A stretch of DNA of 52,704 nt from Chloroflexi bacterium 54-19 (GTDB lineage: Bacteria > Chloroflexota > Chloroflexia > Chloroheliales > Chloroheliaceae), in assembly GCA_001898225.1 (NCBI GenBank), contig MKTJ01000068.1, positions 1-52,704 on the forward strand, in the 5' to 3' direction. Below, piece by piece: positions 1 through 9,125 of the stretch. The number at the start of each line of letters is the position of its first letter. The first letter of the stretch is position 1. The notes beneath the pieces were generated by a model, which worked only from the letters and a program-made list of their open reading frames with translations, had not been told where the DNA came from and did no database searches. The translations under genes were made by a program, and so were the position numbers.

Positions 1-54
1 ACCAACTGGACCTTTGTAGCCTGGCAGGATGGCACCACCTTTACCGTTAAATAA
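1..54 (+). CDS. C-terminal end of a truncated gene
   Basis: Frame 1 is open from the window edge and reads TNWTFVAWQDGTTFTVK before a TAA stop at 52-54. Only 17 residues are visible. Their alternation of aromatic, Thr/Val and polar residues looks like terminal beta-strands, as in secreted beta-rich proteins, but no family can be named. A strong terminator follows 40 bases downstream, which supports this being a genuine gene end. Confidence 0.5.
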   Translation, partial: TNWTFVAWQDGTTFTVK

Positions 55-93
55 GGTCGGAACCGCACCAGAGCCAGTCTGAGGTGTAAAACC

Positions 94-132
94 AAAAGCC
101 CTACCGTAACTTCCAATGCGGTAGGGCTTTTT
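94..132 (+). terminator. Rho-independent terminator
   Basis: A 13-base stem (AAAAGCCCTACCG at 94-106 pairing with CGGTAGGGCTTTT at 119-131) encloses a 12-base loop and runs into five T residues. It ends the truncated gene at 1-54. Confidence 0.9.
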
Positions 133-218
133 GGTTCCGGTTTTTTCTTATCTCTATCGGCAATAAGCCAAACTTAATAAGTAGCCAATCTATTAATTTG
201 GCCTTAATTTTTGTGCGG

Positions 219-247
219 TTGCAAATCCCGGCTATAGTTTATACAAT
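219..247 (+). promoter_or_regulatory. Sigma-70-like promoter candidate
   Basis: TTGCAA at 219-224 and TACAAT at 242-247 are separated by 17 bases. This is the best-spaced hexamer pair I saw in the otherwise empty 55-686 stretch, and it would give a leader of about 430 bases for the gene starting at 687. The rest of that stretch shows no credible gene. Called from sequence similarity only. Confidence 0.4.
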
Positions 248-686
248 GACACCAATCTCTGACATTTTTTCTTACTTTCGCTTATCGGGTTTGGTTATCT
301 GTATCATTTCGTAACTTAATAAGCGCATTTTGTCTCTTTTGCTCTATAACCATTCTTACGTCGTTGTTTTCAGGTGGTTTACGGTTTTGCGCGGTGCAAA
401 ATCGTGTTAGCGGCAAATACCGCTATTCTGGGGGAACCACATTGCTCAAGATGGGTTAATGAATACAATCAGCTTACATGTTCAATGTGAGACGACTTTT
501 CAGGGCTGTTACAGTGCCTTTTCTGTCAGCCTGTTGTTTTTGTTACCCGTTTGCTAGTTTCAGCGCCTTAGAAAAAGCTGAATTTCTAGTAGAGCGCTCC
601 CCTGCCAGGTTTTCCAATGTTACAGCCGCCAATGAAGTCTGCTTTGTAACATCTTTTCCAGCTAATCCAGGCTCAGGAGTAGATTT

Positions 687-3600
687 TTGCTGTATAAAAG
701 AATTGGCCGGCTTCAGAAGACCGGTCGGCAGACGTTACGGAAGTTCAGGCTCTTTTTTATCTTTGGCGGTGGGATTGCAATTTCCGGGGCTCTCCTGGCT
801 TATTGTAGCTGGTTTTCTTTCTTCTACCTTCCAAAATTCTCGCTGCTCCATCCTCAACCGCCCGCGCCCATGCAGATGTTTATGAGCGGCAAGGTGAATT
901 TGCTGCTCAACAACGGCGCTCCTGCCGCCAACGCCCTGGTTACACTCGACAGCGGGCAGCAGGCCCTGGCCGATAGCCGGGGCCAGGTTGCCTTCGAACA
1001 CCTGATGTTACACGACCACTGGCTGACCGTTGTTTACAACGGCCAGCACTATGAACAGTTGTTGCACGTCCATACCCTTGAAACTACCGTGGCGCTACCG
1101 ATAAGCCTGGAAACTCACCAGCTTATTTCCCTCCTTTTAGGCGCTATCTGGTTGCTCTGGACGCTGTTTTTGGTGGTAGCGGCCCTGAAATACCGCTCTA
1201 TCAAACCCATGATAAAACTAAACGGGTGGGTTGTCGCCGGTTGGGCCAGGCTCTCTTTATTAAAATGGCGGCCTACCCTCCGGTTGGGCCAGGTCACGGG
1301 GTTGGTTGTTTCCTGTATGGTGGCGGCTATTTTGCTAAACCCTTTCCAGGATTCAACCACCCCGGCTAATGCGGCGGTCCTGGCTTCGCTGCCTGTTCCT
1401 ACCGCCCTGTCGGTTGAGCAGGACGATAACAATGTTTTACTCACCTGGAATGGCGGCGTCCTCTCCCCCGACCAAACGGAACCACCGGGCATAGGCGGTT
1501 ACCGGGTAAGCTGGGGCCTGGCGGGCCAGGCCCTTTCTAATACCATCCTGACCACTTACCGGATGGTCCAGATTCAACCCCTGGTCAACGGGCAGTCCTA
1601 CCAGGCCAAGGTCCAGTCGGTGGACATGCTGGGCAATCTTTCGAACCTCTCTAAAGTAATCACTTTTACGGGCGACCCCAGCCGGGTTAACGCCCTGCGC
1701 AGCCGGATGACCGGGTTCTTTGATGATTTTAATCGCTCCGCCGGGGCTTTTGATGAGTTGAAATGGAACCAGGCGGTTTCGCGTTGTAATGACGAGAATA
1801 TCAGCGCCTCGTTTATCAACAGCCAGTTTCATGCCCACGACTTTATAACTGCCGGGCGCTGCGACCGCTCCCAGATAGTAGACCGCCCCCGCGCTACCTT
1901 TGATTTTACCGGACGGACCGGCACCATTGCGTTTGACCTCGACGGGGCCGAACGGCGCGACTTTTTCTATCTCGATTTAATGCCCGCCGCGCTCGATATA
2001 ACCGGCCATGTAGACCTCGATGTGGGAGATGTCGCCGGTTACCCGGCCAATATGCTGCGTTTCAAACAAAATGGCGGGAACATTGACATTATTTATACCG
2101 CCCCGAATGGAAGTGTAAAGACCGTAGCCAGTACCGATTGGAACCCTTACCCGCCGCTGGATTGGGCTGGTCTGGAACGGATTCCCAACGTCCGGCGGCA
2201 CTGGGAAATTAAACTCTCCAAAAATCTGACCCAGGTCTATATCAACGGCAAACTGGTTTTACAGGCGGCGTTGAACCTGCCTTTTACCAGGGCTACGGTC
2301 CACTGGAACCATTTCAGCTATAACACCAATAAAGCTAACGAACCTTACAGCCTGTTACACTGGGATAATTTTGGCTTTGATGGCCCGGCTCCTACCGTTG
2401 AGACGCACAATTACCGTACCGATGGCTACCTGGGGCGCGAGTTTATGAACTCGTCTAATTATTCGGCGGCAGCCACCTCGATAAATATTCCCGATTCGAT
2501 TAGCACGGCGACGGCCCGGCGGTTCATGTTTACCCTGCAAACCGATACCAATATCGCTTACCAGTGGAGCGCCCAGGATAACGTTAAGATAAACGGCCAG
2601 ACCTTCGCCATTCCCAAACCGACCGATACCGCCACCACCAATGCTTCTTTCCTGGTAGGTACACTTAACCCTTATTCAATGACAATCCCGGTCCCGGCTG
2701 GAGCGTTTAAGACCGGGGCTAATTCAGTGGTCTTCTCCTGTCTGAGTTGCGGTGTTTTGAATATCCACGCCGAATTTGATTTTCCCAAAGGCAGCGCTCC
2801 CGCCTTTACATCACCTACCGCGATTTATCCGGCGACAGTAAGCCCGCCGGTTATCCCGGATGTCGGCCCCGCAGTGACAATAGACGCGTTTGGCTCAACT
2901 TCCGTGACATATGGTGGTTCAGCCTCTAGCCTGACCGGGGTGGTTCCCATCCAGTTTACGGTCCATAATCAGCTTGCCCTCAATGGCATGGGTATTGCGG
3001 TCGGCCTCAACAAAGTCCAGTTGCGGGTGGATAAACAGGTAGTTTACGAGCAAGCCCTGAATGGCGCGCCCTACAGCCACCTGGTCTATAACCTGGATAC
3101 GGCCCGGTTTACCAACGGTACCCACCAGCTTGATATTGTTGCCTATAATAACAACGGCTCTATCTCAATTCCCGATTATTTCCTGGCTGACGCTCACGCC
3201 GGGGACTATTTCCCGCTCGCGATTACCCTTAGCAACCGCTCCGTGCCGACCCCGACCGGTCTGACCGCCACGGCGGCAGGGGCCAACCAGGTAAATTTGA
3301 GTTGGAGTGATAACGCCGGGACCGAAACCGGTTACCAGGTCGAGCGCCAGCAAAGTCCGACCGGGGCTTTTACGGTAATTGCCAGACTTCCGGCCAACAG
3401 CACCGGTTACCAGGATACCAATCTCAAGGGCGGCCTCCTCTATGGTTACCGGGTGACCGGTTATAACACCTACGGCCAATCGCCATATTCTAATTTAGCC
3501 ACGGTGGTCCTGCCGGTGGCGGCTCCTACCGGTCTGACGGTTACGCCGGTTTCGCTCATTCAGTTAAACCTGAGCTGGACCGATACTACCGGTGGAATAG

Positions 3601-4133
3601 CCGGTTTCCAGGTTGAGCGTAGCAACGGGGGTGGTTATACAATTGTCGGCCAGGTTGGAGCCGGCAACACAACCTTCTCGGACATTGGTCTGACGCCGAA
3701 CACCTCCTATACTTACAGGGTCAAGAGCGTAACGCCCTATGTGACTTCCGGTTACTCTAATACTTACAGCGGCACTACCCCTGCCACGGCCACCTATACG
3801 GTCAGCAACCTGGCCGATTTCCAGGCGGCCCTGACCGGTGCCCAGCCCGGCAACACCATTTTACTTAATTCGGTGGCGGGGAATACGCTCACGCTGACCG
3901 GGCCGTTGACCGTACCACAGGGTGCCGTTATCGTGGGTAGCTGCGGGGCGGATGGCCCGGTTATCCGCCTGGGCGGCCTTCTTAGCGGGGGCTTGCCTTC
4001 GATTGCTAACGCCTTTACTCTTAGCGGCAACAACATTATTTATGGGCTTTCACTGGAGAATTTTGCAAATGTACCGATTAAATATACCGGTAGAGGTAAT
4101 ATCCTGCGCTGTGTTTCGATAAATAGGACCTGA
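687..4133 (+). CDS. Large membrane-anchored surface protein with FN3, lectin-like and beta-helix segments
   Basis: 1148 residues. The TTG start is chosen because AGGAG (675-679) sits 7 bases upstream. Predicted membrane segments lie at about residues 22-47, 145-168 and 201-219. A carboxypeptidase-regulatory-like beta domain lies between the first two (about 67-140). The exterior part has a fibronectin-III-like domain (about 236-330), a concanavalin-like lectin/glucanase segment (about 345-575, with DDFNR and HWDNFGFDG typical of such folds), further beta-sandwich sequence, two clear FN3 domains (about 852-943 and 944-1034), and a C-terminal module (about 1050-1148) resembling the start of a right-handed beta-helix. 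No catalytic residues can be assigned; a carbohydrate-binding or adhesive role is inferred. The protein ends abruptly for a beta-helix. Its C-terminal module resembles that of the protein at 21581-24283. It stands alone ahead of the glycan locus. Confidence 0.75.
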   Translation: MLYKRIGRLQKTGRQTLRKFRLFFIFGGGIAISGALLAYCSWFSFFYLPKFSLLHPQPPAPMQMFMSGKVNLLLNNGAPAANALVTLDSGQQALADSRGQVAFEHLMLHDHWLTVVYNGQHYEQLLHVHTLETTVALPISLETHQLISLLLGAIWLLWTLFLVVAALKYRSIKPMIKLNGWVVAGWARLSLLKWRPTLRLGQVTGLVVSCMVAAILLNPFQDSTTPANAAVLASLPVPTALSVEQDDNNVLLTWNGGVLSPDQTEPPGIGGYRVSWGLAGQALSNTILTTYRMVQIQPLVNGQSYQAKVQSVDMLGNLSNLSKVITFTGDPSRVNALRSRMTGFFDDFNRSAGAFDELKWNQAVSRCNDENISASFINSQFHAHDFITAGRCDRSQIVDRPRATFDFTGRTGTIAFDLDGAERRDFFYLDLMPAALDITGHVDLDVGDVAGYPANMLRFKQNGGNIDIIYTAPNGSVKTVASTDWNPYPPLDWAGLERIPNVRRHWEIKLSKNLTQVYINGKLVLQAALNLPFTRATVHWNHFSYNTNKANEPYSLLHWDNFGFDGPAPTVETHNYRTDGYLGREFMNSSNYSAAATSINIPDSISTATARRFMFTLQTDTNIAYQWSAQDNVKINGQTFAIPKPTDTATTNASFLVGTLNPYSMTIPVPAGAFKTGANSVVFSCLSCGVLNIHAEFDFPKGSAPAFTSPTAIYPATVSPPVIPDVGPAVTIDAFGSTSVTYGGSASSLTGVVPIQFTVHNQLALNGMGIAVGLNKVQLRVDKQVVYEQALNGAPYSHLVYNLDTARFTNGTHQLDIVAYNNNGSISIPDYFLADAHAGDYFPLAITLSNRSVPTPTGLTATAAGANQVNLSWSDNAGTETGYQVERQQSPTGAFTVIARLPANSTGYQDTNLKGGLLYGYRVTGYNTYGQSPYSNLATVVLPVAAPTGLTVTPVSLIQLNLSWTDTTGGIAGFQVERSNGGGYTIVGQVGAGNTTFSDIGLTPNTSYTYRVKSVTPYVTSGYSNTYSGTTPATATYTVSNLADFQAALTGAQPGNTILLNSVAGNTLTLTGPLTVPQGAVIVGSCGADGPVIRLGGLLSGGLPSIANAFTLSGNNIIYGLSLENFANVPIKYTGRGNILRCVSINRT

Positions 4134-4160
4134 TTTACAAGGCCATAATATAACGTTACC

Positions 4161-4217
4161 GGTGCTAACTCTTTGGAGCCTTGCGGCGATTTTCCAGGAG
4201 TTAGCGCCCGGTTTTAA
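4161..4217 (+). terminator. Possible terminator hairpin
   Basis: GGTGCTAACTC (4161-4171) pairs with GAGTTAGCGCC (4198-4208) with one wobble pair, followed by a short TTTT. The loop is long (26 bases), so efficiency is doubtful. It would end the gene at 687-4133. Confidence 0.4.
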
Positions 4218-4549
4218 ATAAAGAGTCTATCCGAAAGGAATTATTTGATTTATAATACCCGGCATGAGCCCGGTTGTTTGTTGGTTTCTCTTGAATTTTG
4301 GGACAAATAGCTTGAAATTTCTCACCAACTCTGACCCCACCTTCCATCAAATTTGTCTCTATTGTAATAAAGATATTTATATGTTAAAATTTTAATATAT
4401 GAGCGGAAATCCTAATTTGTCATACAGGCTTAACATTGGCATAGTCCATTCGTATTAATATTAATTTACAATGGGTTCGCGTTACAAGGAATAGCCTCAA
4501 TTGAAAATGAAGCTACGCGGTTTAACACAAAAACCTGGAGGAATTTGAA
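4218..4549. other. AT-rich intergenic region with a palindrome
   Basis: No gene is seen. The region is very AT-rich and contains the perfect palindrome TTAAAATTTTAA at 4384-4395, which extends imperfectly on both sides. Weak promoter-like hexamers (TTGTCT at 4353, TTATAT at 4377, 18 apart) lie just upstream of it. It probably holds the promoter of the glycan locus that starts at 4550. Confidence 0.35.
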
Positions 4550-5524
4550 TTGGAAATTGCAAATAGTCGCATACTGGTCACGGGTGGGGCTGGTTTTGTG
4601 GGCTCCCATATTGTGGACGCCTTACTGGCCGAAGGGGCTGCCGAGGTAATCGCCATTGATAATATGGTGCGCGGCAACTACCAGAACATCCAGAAAGCTT
4701 CCCAGAATAAGAATTTTCGCTTTGTCGAGGGAGATATTCGGGACCAGGCTTTAGTAAACGACCTGGTAGAGGGCTGTGATTACGTCTTCCACGAAGCGGC
4801 CCTGCGCATTACCGCTTGCGCTGCCGACCCGCGTACCGCCCACGAAGTGATGTTTACCGGGACTTTTAATGTTTTAGAGGCGGCGGTCAAGCACCAGGTG
4901 AAAAAAGTCGTCGCCGCCAGTTCCGCCTCGGTCTACGGCCAGCCCAGCTATTCGCCCATCGATGAAAATCACCCTTTTAATAACCGGACTCTCTACGGCG
5001 CGGCGAAAGTAGCCAACGAGCAGGTGCTGCGCAGTTTTAATGATATGTACGGGTTGCCCTACGTGGCTTTGCGCTATTTCAACCTCTACGGTCCCCGCAT
5101 GGACATGACCGGGGTCTATACCGAAGTAATGGTCCGCTGGATGGACCGCCTGGACCAGGGTCTGCCGCCGCTTATTTTCGGAGATGGCAAAACTTCGATG
5201 GATTTCGTTTATATTGGGGACTGCGTCCGGGCTAACCTGGCGGCTTTGAAAAGTGATATTAGCGATGAGGTCTTTAACGTGGCGACCGGGGTCGAAACCT
5301 CGCTTAACGAACTGTGCCAGATTATGCTCGAACAATTTGGCCGGACCGATTTGCAGCCGGAATACCGGGAAGAACGCAAGATTAACCCGGTGACCCGCCG
5401 CCTGGGTGGGACCGAGAAGGCCCGGACCCAGTTAGGTTTCGAATCCAAATACGACCTGGCGGAGGGTTTGCGCCTGCTTCTCGAATGGCGCCAGGAACAG
5501 AAATCGGCTACTTTAGGGGTTTAG
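4550..5524 (+). CDS. NAD-dependent epimerase/dehydratase (UDP-glucose 4-epimerase-like SDR)
   Basis: 324 residues, full length for an extended SDR. The TTG start is preceded by GGAGG (4537-4541) at an 8-base spacing. Residues 11-20 form the NAD-binding TGGAGFVGSH motif. The catalytic pair is Tyr149/Lys153 (YGAAK), with a preceding SSASVYG strand for the catalytic Ser/Thr. The C-terminal part has the sugar-nucleotide-binding LRYFNLYGPRM and FGDGKTSMDFVYIGD segments. The family interconverts or dehydrates NDP-hexoses in the cytoplasm; the exact substrate cannot be read. It is the first gene of the locus and is followed 29 bases later by a sugar aminotransferase, so it likely supplies that pathway. 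Confidence 0.85.
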   Translation: MEIANSRILVTGGAGFVGSHIVDALLAEGAAEVIAIDNMVRGNYQNIQKASQNKNFRFVEGDIRDQALVNDLVEGCDYVFHEAALRITACAADPRTAHEVMFTGTFNVLEAAVKHQVKKVVAASSASVYGQPSYSPIDENHPFNNRTLYGAAKVANEQVLRSFNDMYGLPYVALRYFNLYGPRMDMTGVYTEVMVRWMDRLDQGLPPLIFGDGKTSMDFVYIGDCVRANLAALKSDISDEVFNVATGVETSLNELCQIMLEQFGRTDLQPEYREERKINPVTRRLGGTEKARTQLGFESKYDLAEGLRLLLEWRQEQKSATLGV

Positions 5525-5553
5525 AATTTATCGGATTGGATAGTGAAAAAAGT

Positions 5554-6717
5554 ATGACGACCGTTTCTTCTGCAAAGATGAATATACCTATTACCAAGCC
5601 TTACATGGATGAGGCCGAAGCCGAGGCTGCTGCCCAGGCGATTCGCTCCGGCTGGATTGTCCAGGGGCCGCTGGTCCAGGCTTTCGAAAAGGCTGTCGCG
5701 GCGCGCCTCGGTGTCGCGCACGCCGTAGCCGTAACCAACTGCACCTCGGCCCTGCATCTCGCGCTGGTTTGTAGCGGGGTCGGCCCCGGTGACGAGGTTA
5801 TAGTCCCTTCTTTTAGCTTTATCGCCACCGCCAACGCGGTTTTGCACGCCGGGGCGACCCCGGTCTTCGTGGATATTGACCCCCGGACTTATAACATTGA
5901 CCCGGCCCTGATTGAGGCGGCTATTACGCCGCGGACCAAAGCTATTATCCCGGTGGACCAGATCGGGCTGTCCGCCGATTTAGATGCGGTCCTGGAAATT
6001 GCGGCCAGATATAATCTCAAGGTTGTCGAGGACGCCGCCCCGGCCATGGGGGCTACCTACAAAGGTCGCCCGGTCGGCAGCGTCAGCCCGGTCACCTGTT
6101 TTAGTTTTCACCCCCGTAAATCTATCAGCACCGGCGAAGGTGGCATCATCGCTACCAACTCGGACCAGGTAGCCGAGCAGGCCCGGGTGCTGCGCGCCCA
6201 CGGCGCTTCGGTTTCCGACCTTGTCCGGCATAACTCGACCAAAGTTGTTATCGAGGAATATGCCGAACTCGGTTATAACTATCGGATGACTGATATACAG
6301 GCTGCCGTCGGCACCGAGCAGCTTAAGAAATTGGACTATATCCTGGCCCGGCGCCGGGAGATGGCTAAACGTTATGATAGCTTGTTGGCATCTGTGGAAG
6401 GCATCACTACCCCATTTGTCCCCGATTACGCGGTCCATACTTACCAGTCGTATGCTATTCGGCTCGACCCGGAAGTGGTGGCACCCCGTGAGATTGTAAT
6501 GGAGCGTATGCTGGCGCAAGGAGTAGCGACCAGACGAGGCGTGATGGCTATTCACGAAGAACCGCTCTATAAGGAGAAGCGCCAGGTCCAGGTAAGCCTG
6601 CCGGTAACGGAACAGGCGACCCGCCAGACCCTGTTGCTGCCTCTGTATACCACCTTTAGCGAGGTGGAGCAGGATTATGTAGTTGAGCACCTAAAAACAG
6701 CTTTAGTAAAAGATTAA
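5554..6717 (+). CDS. DegT/DnrJ/EryC1/StrS-family sugar aminotransferase
   Basis: 387 residues from the ATG at 5554. The frame is open further upstream to 5485 inside the preceding gene, but those residues are not family-like, and another ATG exists at 5578. It is a PLP-dependent aminotransferase of the fold-I family that aminates keto-sugars on nucleotide carriers. Visible motifs are TNCTSALHLAL (PLP phosphate region, about 61-71), VVEDAAPAMGA with Asp160 contacting the pyridine nitrogen, and FSFHPRKSISTGEGG with Lys189 as the Schiff-base lysine. The adjacent epimerase and the Gfo/Idh dehydrogenase at 14428 could supply keto-sugars, as in WbpB/WbpE-type routes, but this link is inference. The ribosome binding site is weak. 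Confidence 0.88.
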   Translation: MTTVSSAKMNIPITKPYMDEAEAEAAAQAIRSGWIVQGPLVQAFEKAVAARLGVAHAVAVTNCTSALHLALVCSGVGPGDEVIVPSFSFIATANAVLHAGATPVFVDIDPRTYNIDPALIEAAITPRTKAIIPVDQIGLSADLDAVLEIAARYNLKVVEDAAPAMGATYKGRPVGSVSPVTCFSFHPRKSISTGEGGIIATNSDQVAEQARVLRAHGASVSDLVRHNSTKVVIEEYAELGYNYRMTDIQAAVGTEQLKKLDYILARRREMAKRYDSLLASVEGITTPFVPDYAVHTYQSYAIRLDPEVVAPREIVMERMLAQGVATRRGVMAIHEEPLYKEKRQVQVSLPVTEQATRQTLLLPLYTTFSEVEQDYVVEHLKTALVKD

Positions 6718-6805
6718 CTTCTATACCTAAAGTTTATGATGCAAAACCGTTTAGCTGGGTGAAGTAGGCCGGAAAACGTCCCAGTTATTATTTTTATCGG
6801 TACAA

Positions 6806-7963
6806 ATGGTGGAAGCATTGGATAAATCTTGTGCAAAAATTAAGCTTCTTTTGTTTACCAACAGCGTACAGGTTGGAGGCATGGAAGAACACGTTGAACT
6901 GCTGGCAAGACATTTAGACCACGACAAATTCGAGGTCTATGGGATTAGCCCGCACTGGGAGCCTACCGAAAAGTTTAGCCATTCGCTGGCGGCGGAAGTT
7001 ACGGAACTGGTAGAAATTACCCCGGACCGCCGCTATGGCCTTTGGAAGGAGGTCAAGGAAGCTTATAAGTTTTTCAAGCAATTGCGTAAATGGCGGATCC
7101 GGGTAATGCATATGCACTCGACCACCTACCGGGGGCAATTCGTGGCCCTGGCGGTAGCGCGGTTGGCGGGGGTCAGGCGTATCTATATTACGGAACACCT
7201 GGCCCCGGAGAATTCTTTACCATTCTTTAAGAAACTTTCGCGCAATCTGTTTAGTAGGATGGTAGATGGAATTGTCTGTGTATCCGCCAAAAATTACCAG
7301 GCCCGGCTGGCCCATATCTATACCCCTAAGAAAAAGACCATCGTGGTAAATAACGGGGTAGACCTGGATGATTTTACACCGATACCCCAACAGACGCTGG
7401 CGGAGTTGCGTGAGAAATATCAAATACCAGCGGACGGTTTGATAGTAGGTACGGTGGTGCGGTTTGAGCCTGAAAAAGGGCTAAACTATCTTGTTGACGC
7501 CGCGGTCGAAATAAAGAAGACCGTCCCGAACGCTTATTTTTTGATGGTAGGTGATGGGTCGCTACGGGAGGAGTTAAAGGGCCAGGTAGAGCGGTTAGGT
7601 CTTAGCGACTGTTTCCGGTTTACCGGGTTTCAAAGCGACCCGCGTCCTTATTTGGGTTTAATGGATGCTTTTGTCCTGCCCGTCCCGGTTGGTTCCATGT
7701 CAATCGGGTTACTGGAAGCGATGGCGATGCAAAAAGCGATTGTCATTACTTTTGGCGGGCCGGGCGAAGCCGTTGTTGATGGAGAAAGCGGTTTTTGGGC
7801 CGAACCTCGGAATTCAGCCTCAATTGCTCAGAAAGTAATTTGTATTTTGCAGGACTCTGGTTTGAGAAAACATTTGGGAGAGTCCGCACGAGAAAGGGTT
7901 GCAACAGAATTCTCAGCTCAAAGGGTTGCGAAGGTTCTGGCTGAACTGTATGTAGGTCCATAG
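6806..7963 (+). CDS. GT4-family glycosyltransferase
   Basis: 385 residues, GT-B fold. The N-terminal half begins with a SVQVGGMEEHVELLARHL acceptor-side motif typical of GT4. The C-terminal half carries VGTVVRFEPEKGLNYLVDA, the nucleotide-sugar-binding MVGDGSLREEL and the GLLEAMAMQKAIV region, in which the usual EX7E motif is only partly conserved because the first Glu is replaced (SMSIGLLEA). It is a retaining transferase acting at the cytoplasmic membrane face; donor and acceptor are unknown. No convincing ribosome binding site precedes the ATG. It lies 20 bases from the next GT4 gene and is probably co-transcribed with it. Confidence 0.85.
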   Translation: MVEALDKSCAKIKLLLFTNSVQVGGMEEHVELLARHLDHDKFEVYGISPHWEPTEKFSHSLAAEVTELVEITPDRRYGLWKEVKEAYKFFKQLRKWRIRVMHMHSTTYRGQFVALAVARLAGVRRIYITEHLAPENSLPFFKKLSRNLFSRMVDGIVCVSAKNYQARLAHIYTPKKKTIVVNNGVDLDDFTPIPQQTLAELREKYQIPADGLIVGTVVRFEPEKGLNYLVDAAVEIKKTVPNAYFLMVGDGSLREELKGQVERLGLSDCFRFTGFQSDPRPYLGLMDAFVLPVPVGSMSIGLLEAMAMQKAIVITFGGPGEAVVDGESGFWAEPRNSASIAQKVICILQDSGLRKHLGESARERVATEFSAQRVAKVLAELYVGP

Positions 7964-7983
7964 TTCGCCACAGTGAGGATTCA

Positions 7984-9111
7984 ATGGCATATCATGTAGG
8001 GTTTTACATGGATCAGATCGCTGGTCATGTTACAAATTATCGTAACTTACGCAGCGTTGCGGAAAATTATCCTTCTTTGAAAGCTGATTGGCACGAAATT
8101 TTTTATCTCAAACCAAATGGCCGGATAGAGCGCTGGCATAAAGTAGTTCCTTTTGTCCCCGATTATTTTACCGGGATTTTGCGGGCTTCAGTGGAGATGC
8201 GGCGGGGTTTACATAACTACAAACAATATGATGCTTTGTTTACCAACGCCTCGGTTGCTTTGTTTTTCAGCCGGGTTTTCCGGCGGGTACCGACCTTGCT
8301 TGACTTCGATTCAACGCCGGTTCAGATAGATAATATGGAGGCCTATACTCCTGGTGGACCTGACCCGTTTCCCATAGCCAACTTCAAGTTCTGGATGTTT
8401 CGCCGGAACCTTGAGGCGGCTACGCTGTTACAGGCCTGGTCTAGCTGGGCCAAACAATCGGTTATCAACGATTACGGCATTGACGCCGCGAAAGTGGTGG
8501 TCAACCCGCCTGGCATAGACCTCGACCTGTGGAAACCGAACGGGTCGAAACCGGCCCGGTCGGAAGACCAGCCCCTGAAAATACTTTTCGTGGGCGGCGA
8601 TTTCCGGCGTAAAGGGGGCCCTTTGTTACTTGAGTGGTTTAAGATGCTCAATCATTCCCGGTACGAGTTGCACCTGGTGACCAGGGAGCCGGTTGAAAGC
8701 GGGCCGGGGATCCATGTCTATCACAATATGGAGCCTAATTCCCCCGAATTGCTCCGGCTTTACCATACCAGCGACCTGTTTATTTTGCCCAGCCTGGGCG
8801 AATGTTTTGGTATCGCTACTATCGAGGCGATGGGCGCGGGGTTGCCGGTTATCGCTACCGACGTGGGCGGTACCGCCGACATCATCGAGCCGGGCCGCAA
8901 TGGTCTTATCATACCAAGTAAAGATGTTAAAGCTATCGGGCAAGCCATCGAAACGATTTTAGGCGACGACGCTGGCCGGGTTGAGATGGGCCGTCAGTCG
9001 CGTATCCTGGCCGAAGAGCGTTTTGACCTGGAAAAAAATGCCCGGCGTACCTTTAGTTACCTGGAACAGATCGCTGCTAAACAAGTAGTAAAACGGCCAG
9101 TTGCCGTCTGA
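7984..9111 (+). CDS. GT4-family glycosyltransferase
   Basis: 375 residues; GAGG at 7975-7978 lies 5 bases before the ATG. It is a GT-B fold retaining transferase. The C-terminal domain has KILFVGGDFRRKGG (donor-site loop), LHLVTREPVES and a complete EX7E motif in GECFGIATIEAMGAGLPVIAT, followed by DVGGTADII. The N-terminal half contains LTNASVALFFSR and LLDFDSTPVQ segments. It sits between another GT4 and a deacetylase with tight spacing, so it belongs to the same transcription unit. The sugar transferred cannot be deduced. Confidence 0.87.
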   Translation: MAYHVGFYMDQIAGHVTNYRNLRSVAENYPSLKADWHEIFYLKPNGRIERWHKVVPFVPDYFTGILRASVEMRRGLHNYKQYDALFTNASVALFFSRVFRRVPTLLDFDSTPVQIDNMEAYTPGGPDPFPIANFKFWMFRRNLEAATLLQAWSSWAKQSVINDYGIDAAKVVVNPPGIDLDLWKPNGSKPARSEDQPLKILFVGGDFRRKGGPLLLEWFKMLNHSRYELHLVTREPVESGPGIHVYHNMEPNSPELLRLYHTSDLFILPSLGECFGIATIEAMGAGLPVIATDVGGTADIIEPGRNGLIIPSKDVKAIGQAIETILGDDAGRVEMGRQSRILAEERFDLEKNARRTFSYLEQIAAKQVVKRPVAV

Positions 9112-9125
9112 GAGGAGTCTTTCTA

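Noticed and set aside
478..885. 135-codon plus-strand frame with a signal-like N-terminus
   Set aside because: It overlaps the start of the large surface protein in another frame, has no ribosome binding site, and becomes incoherent after about 40 residues, whereas the TTG at 687 has a strong site.
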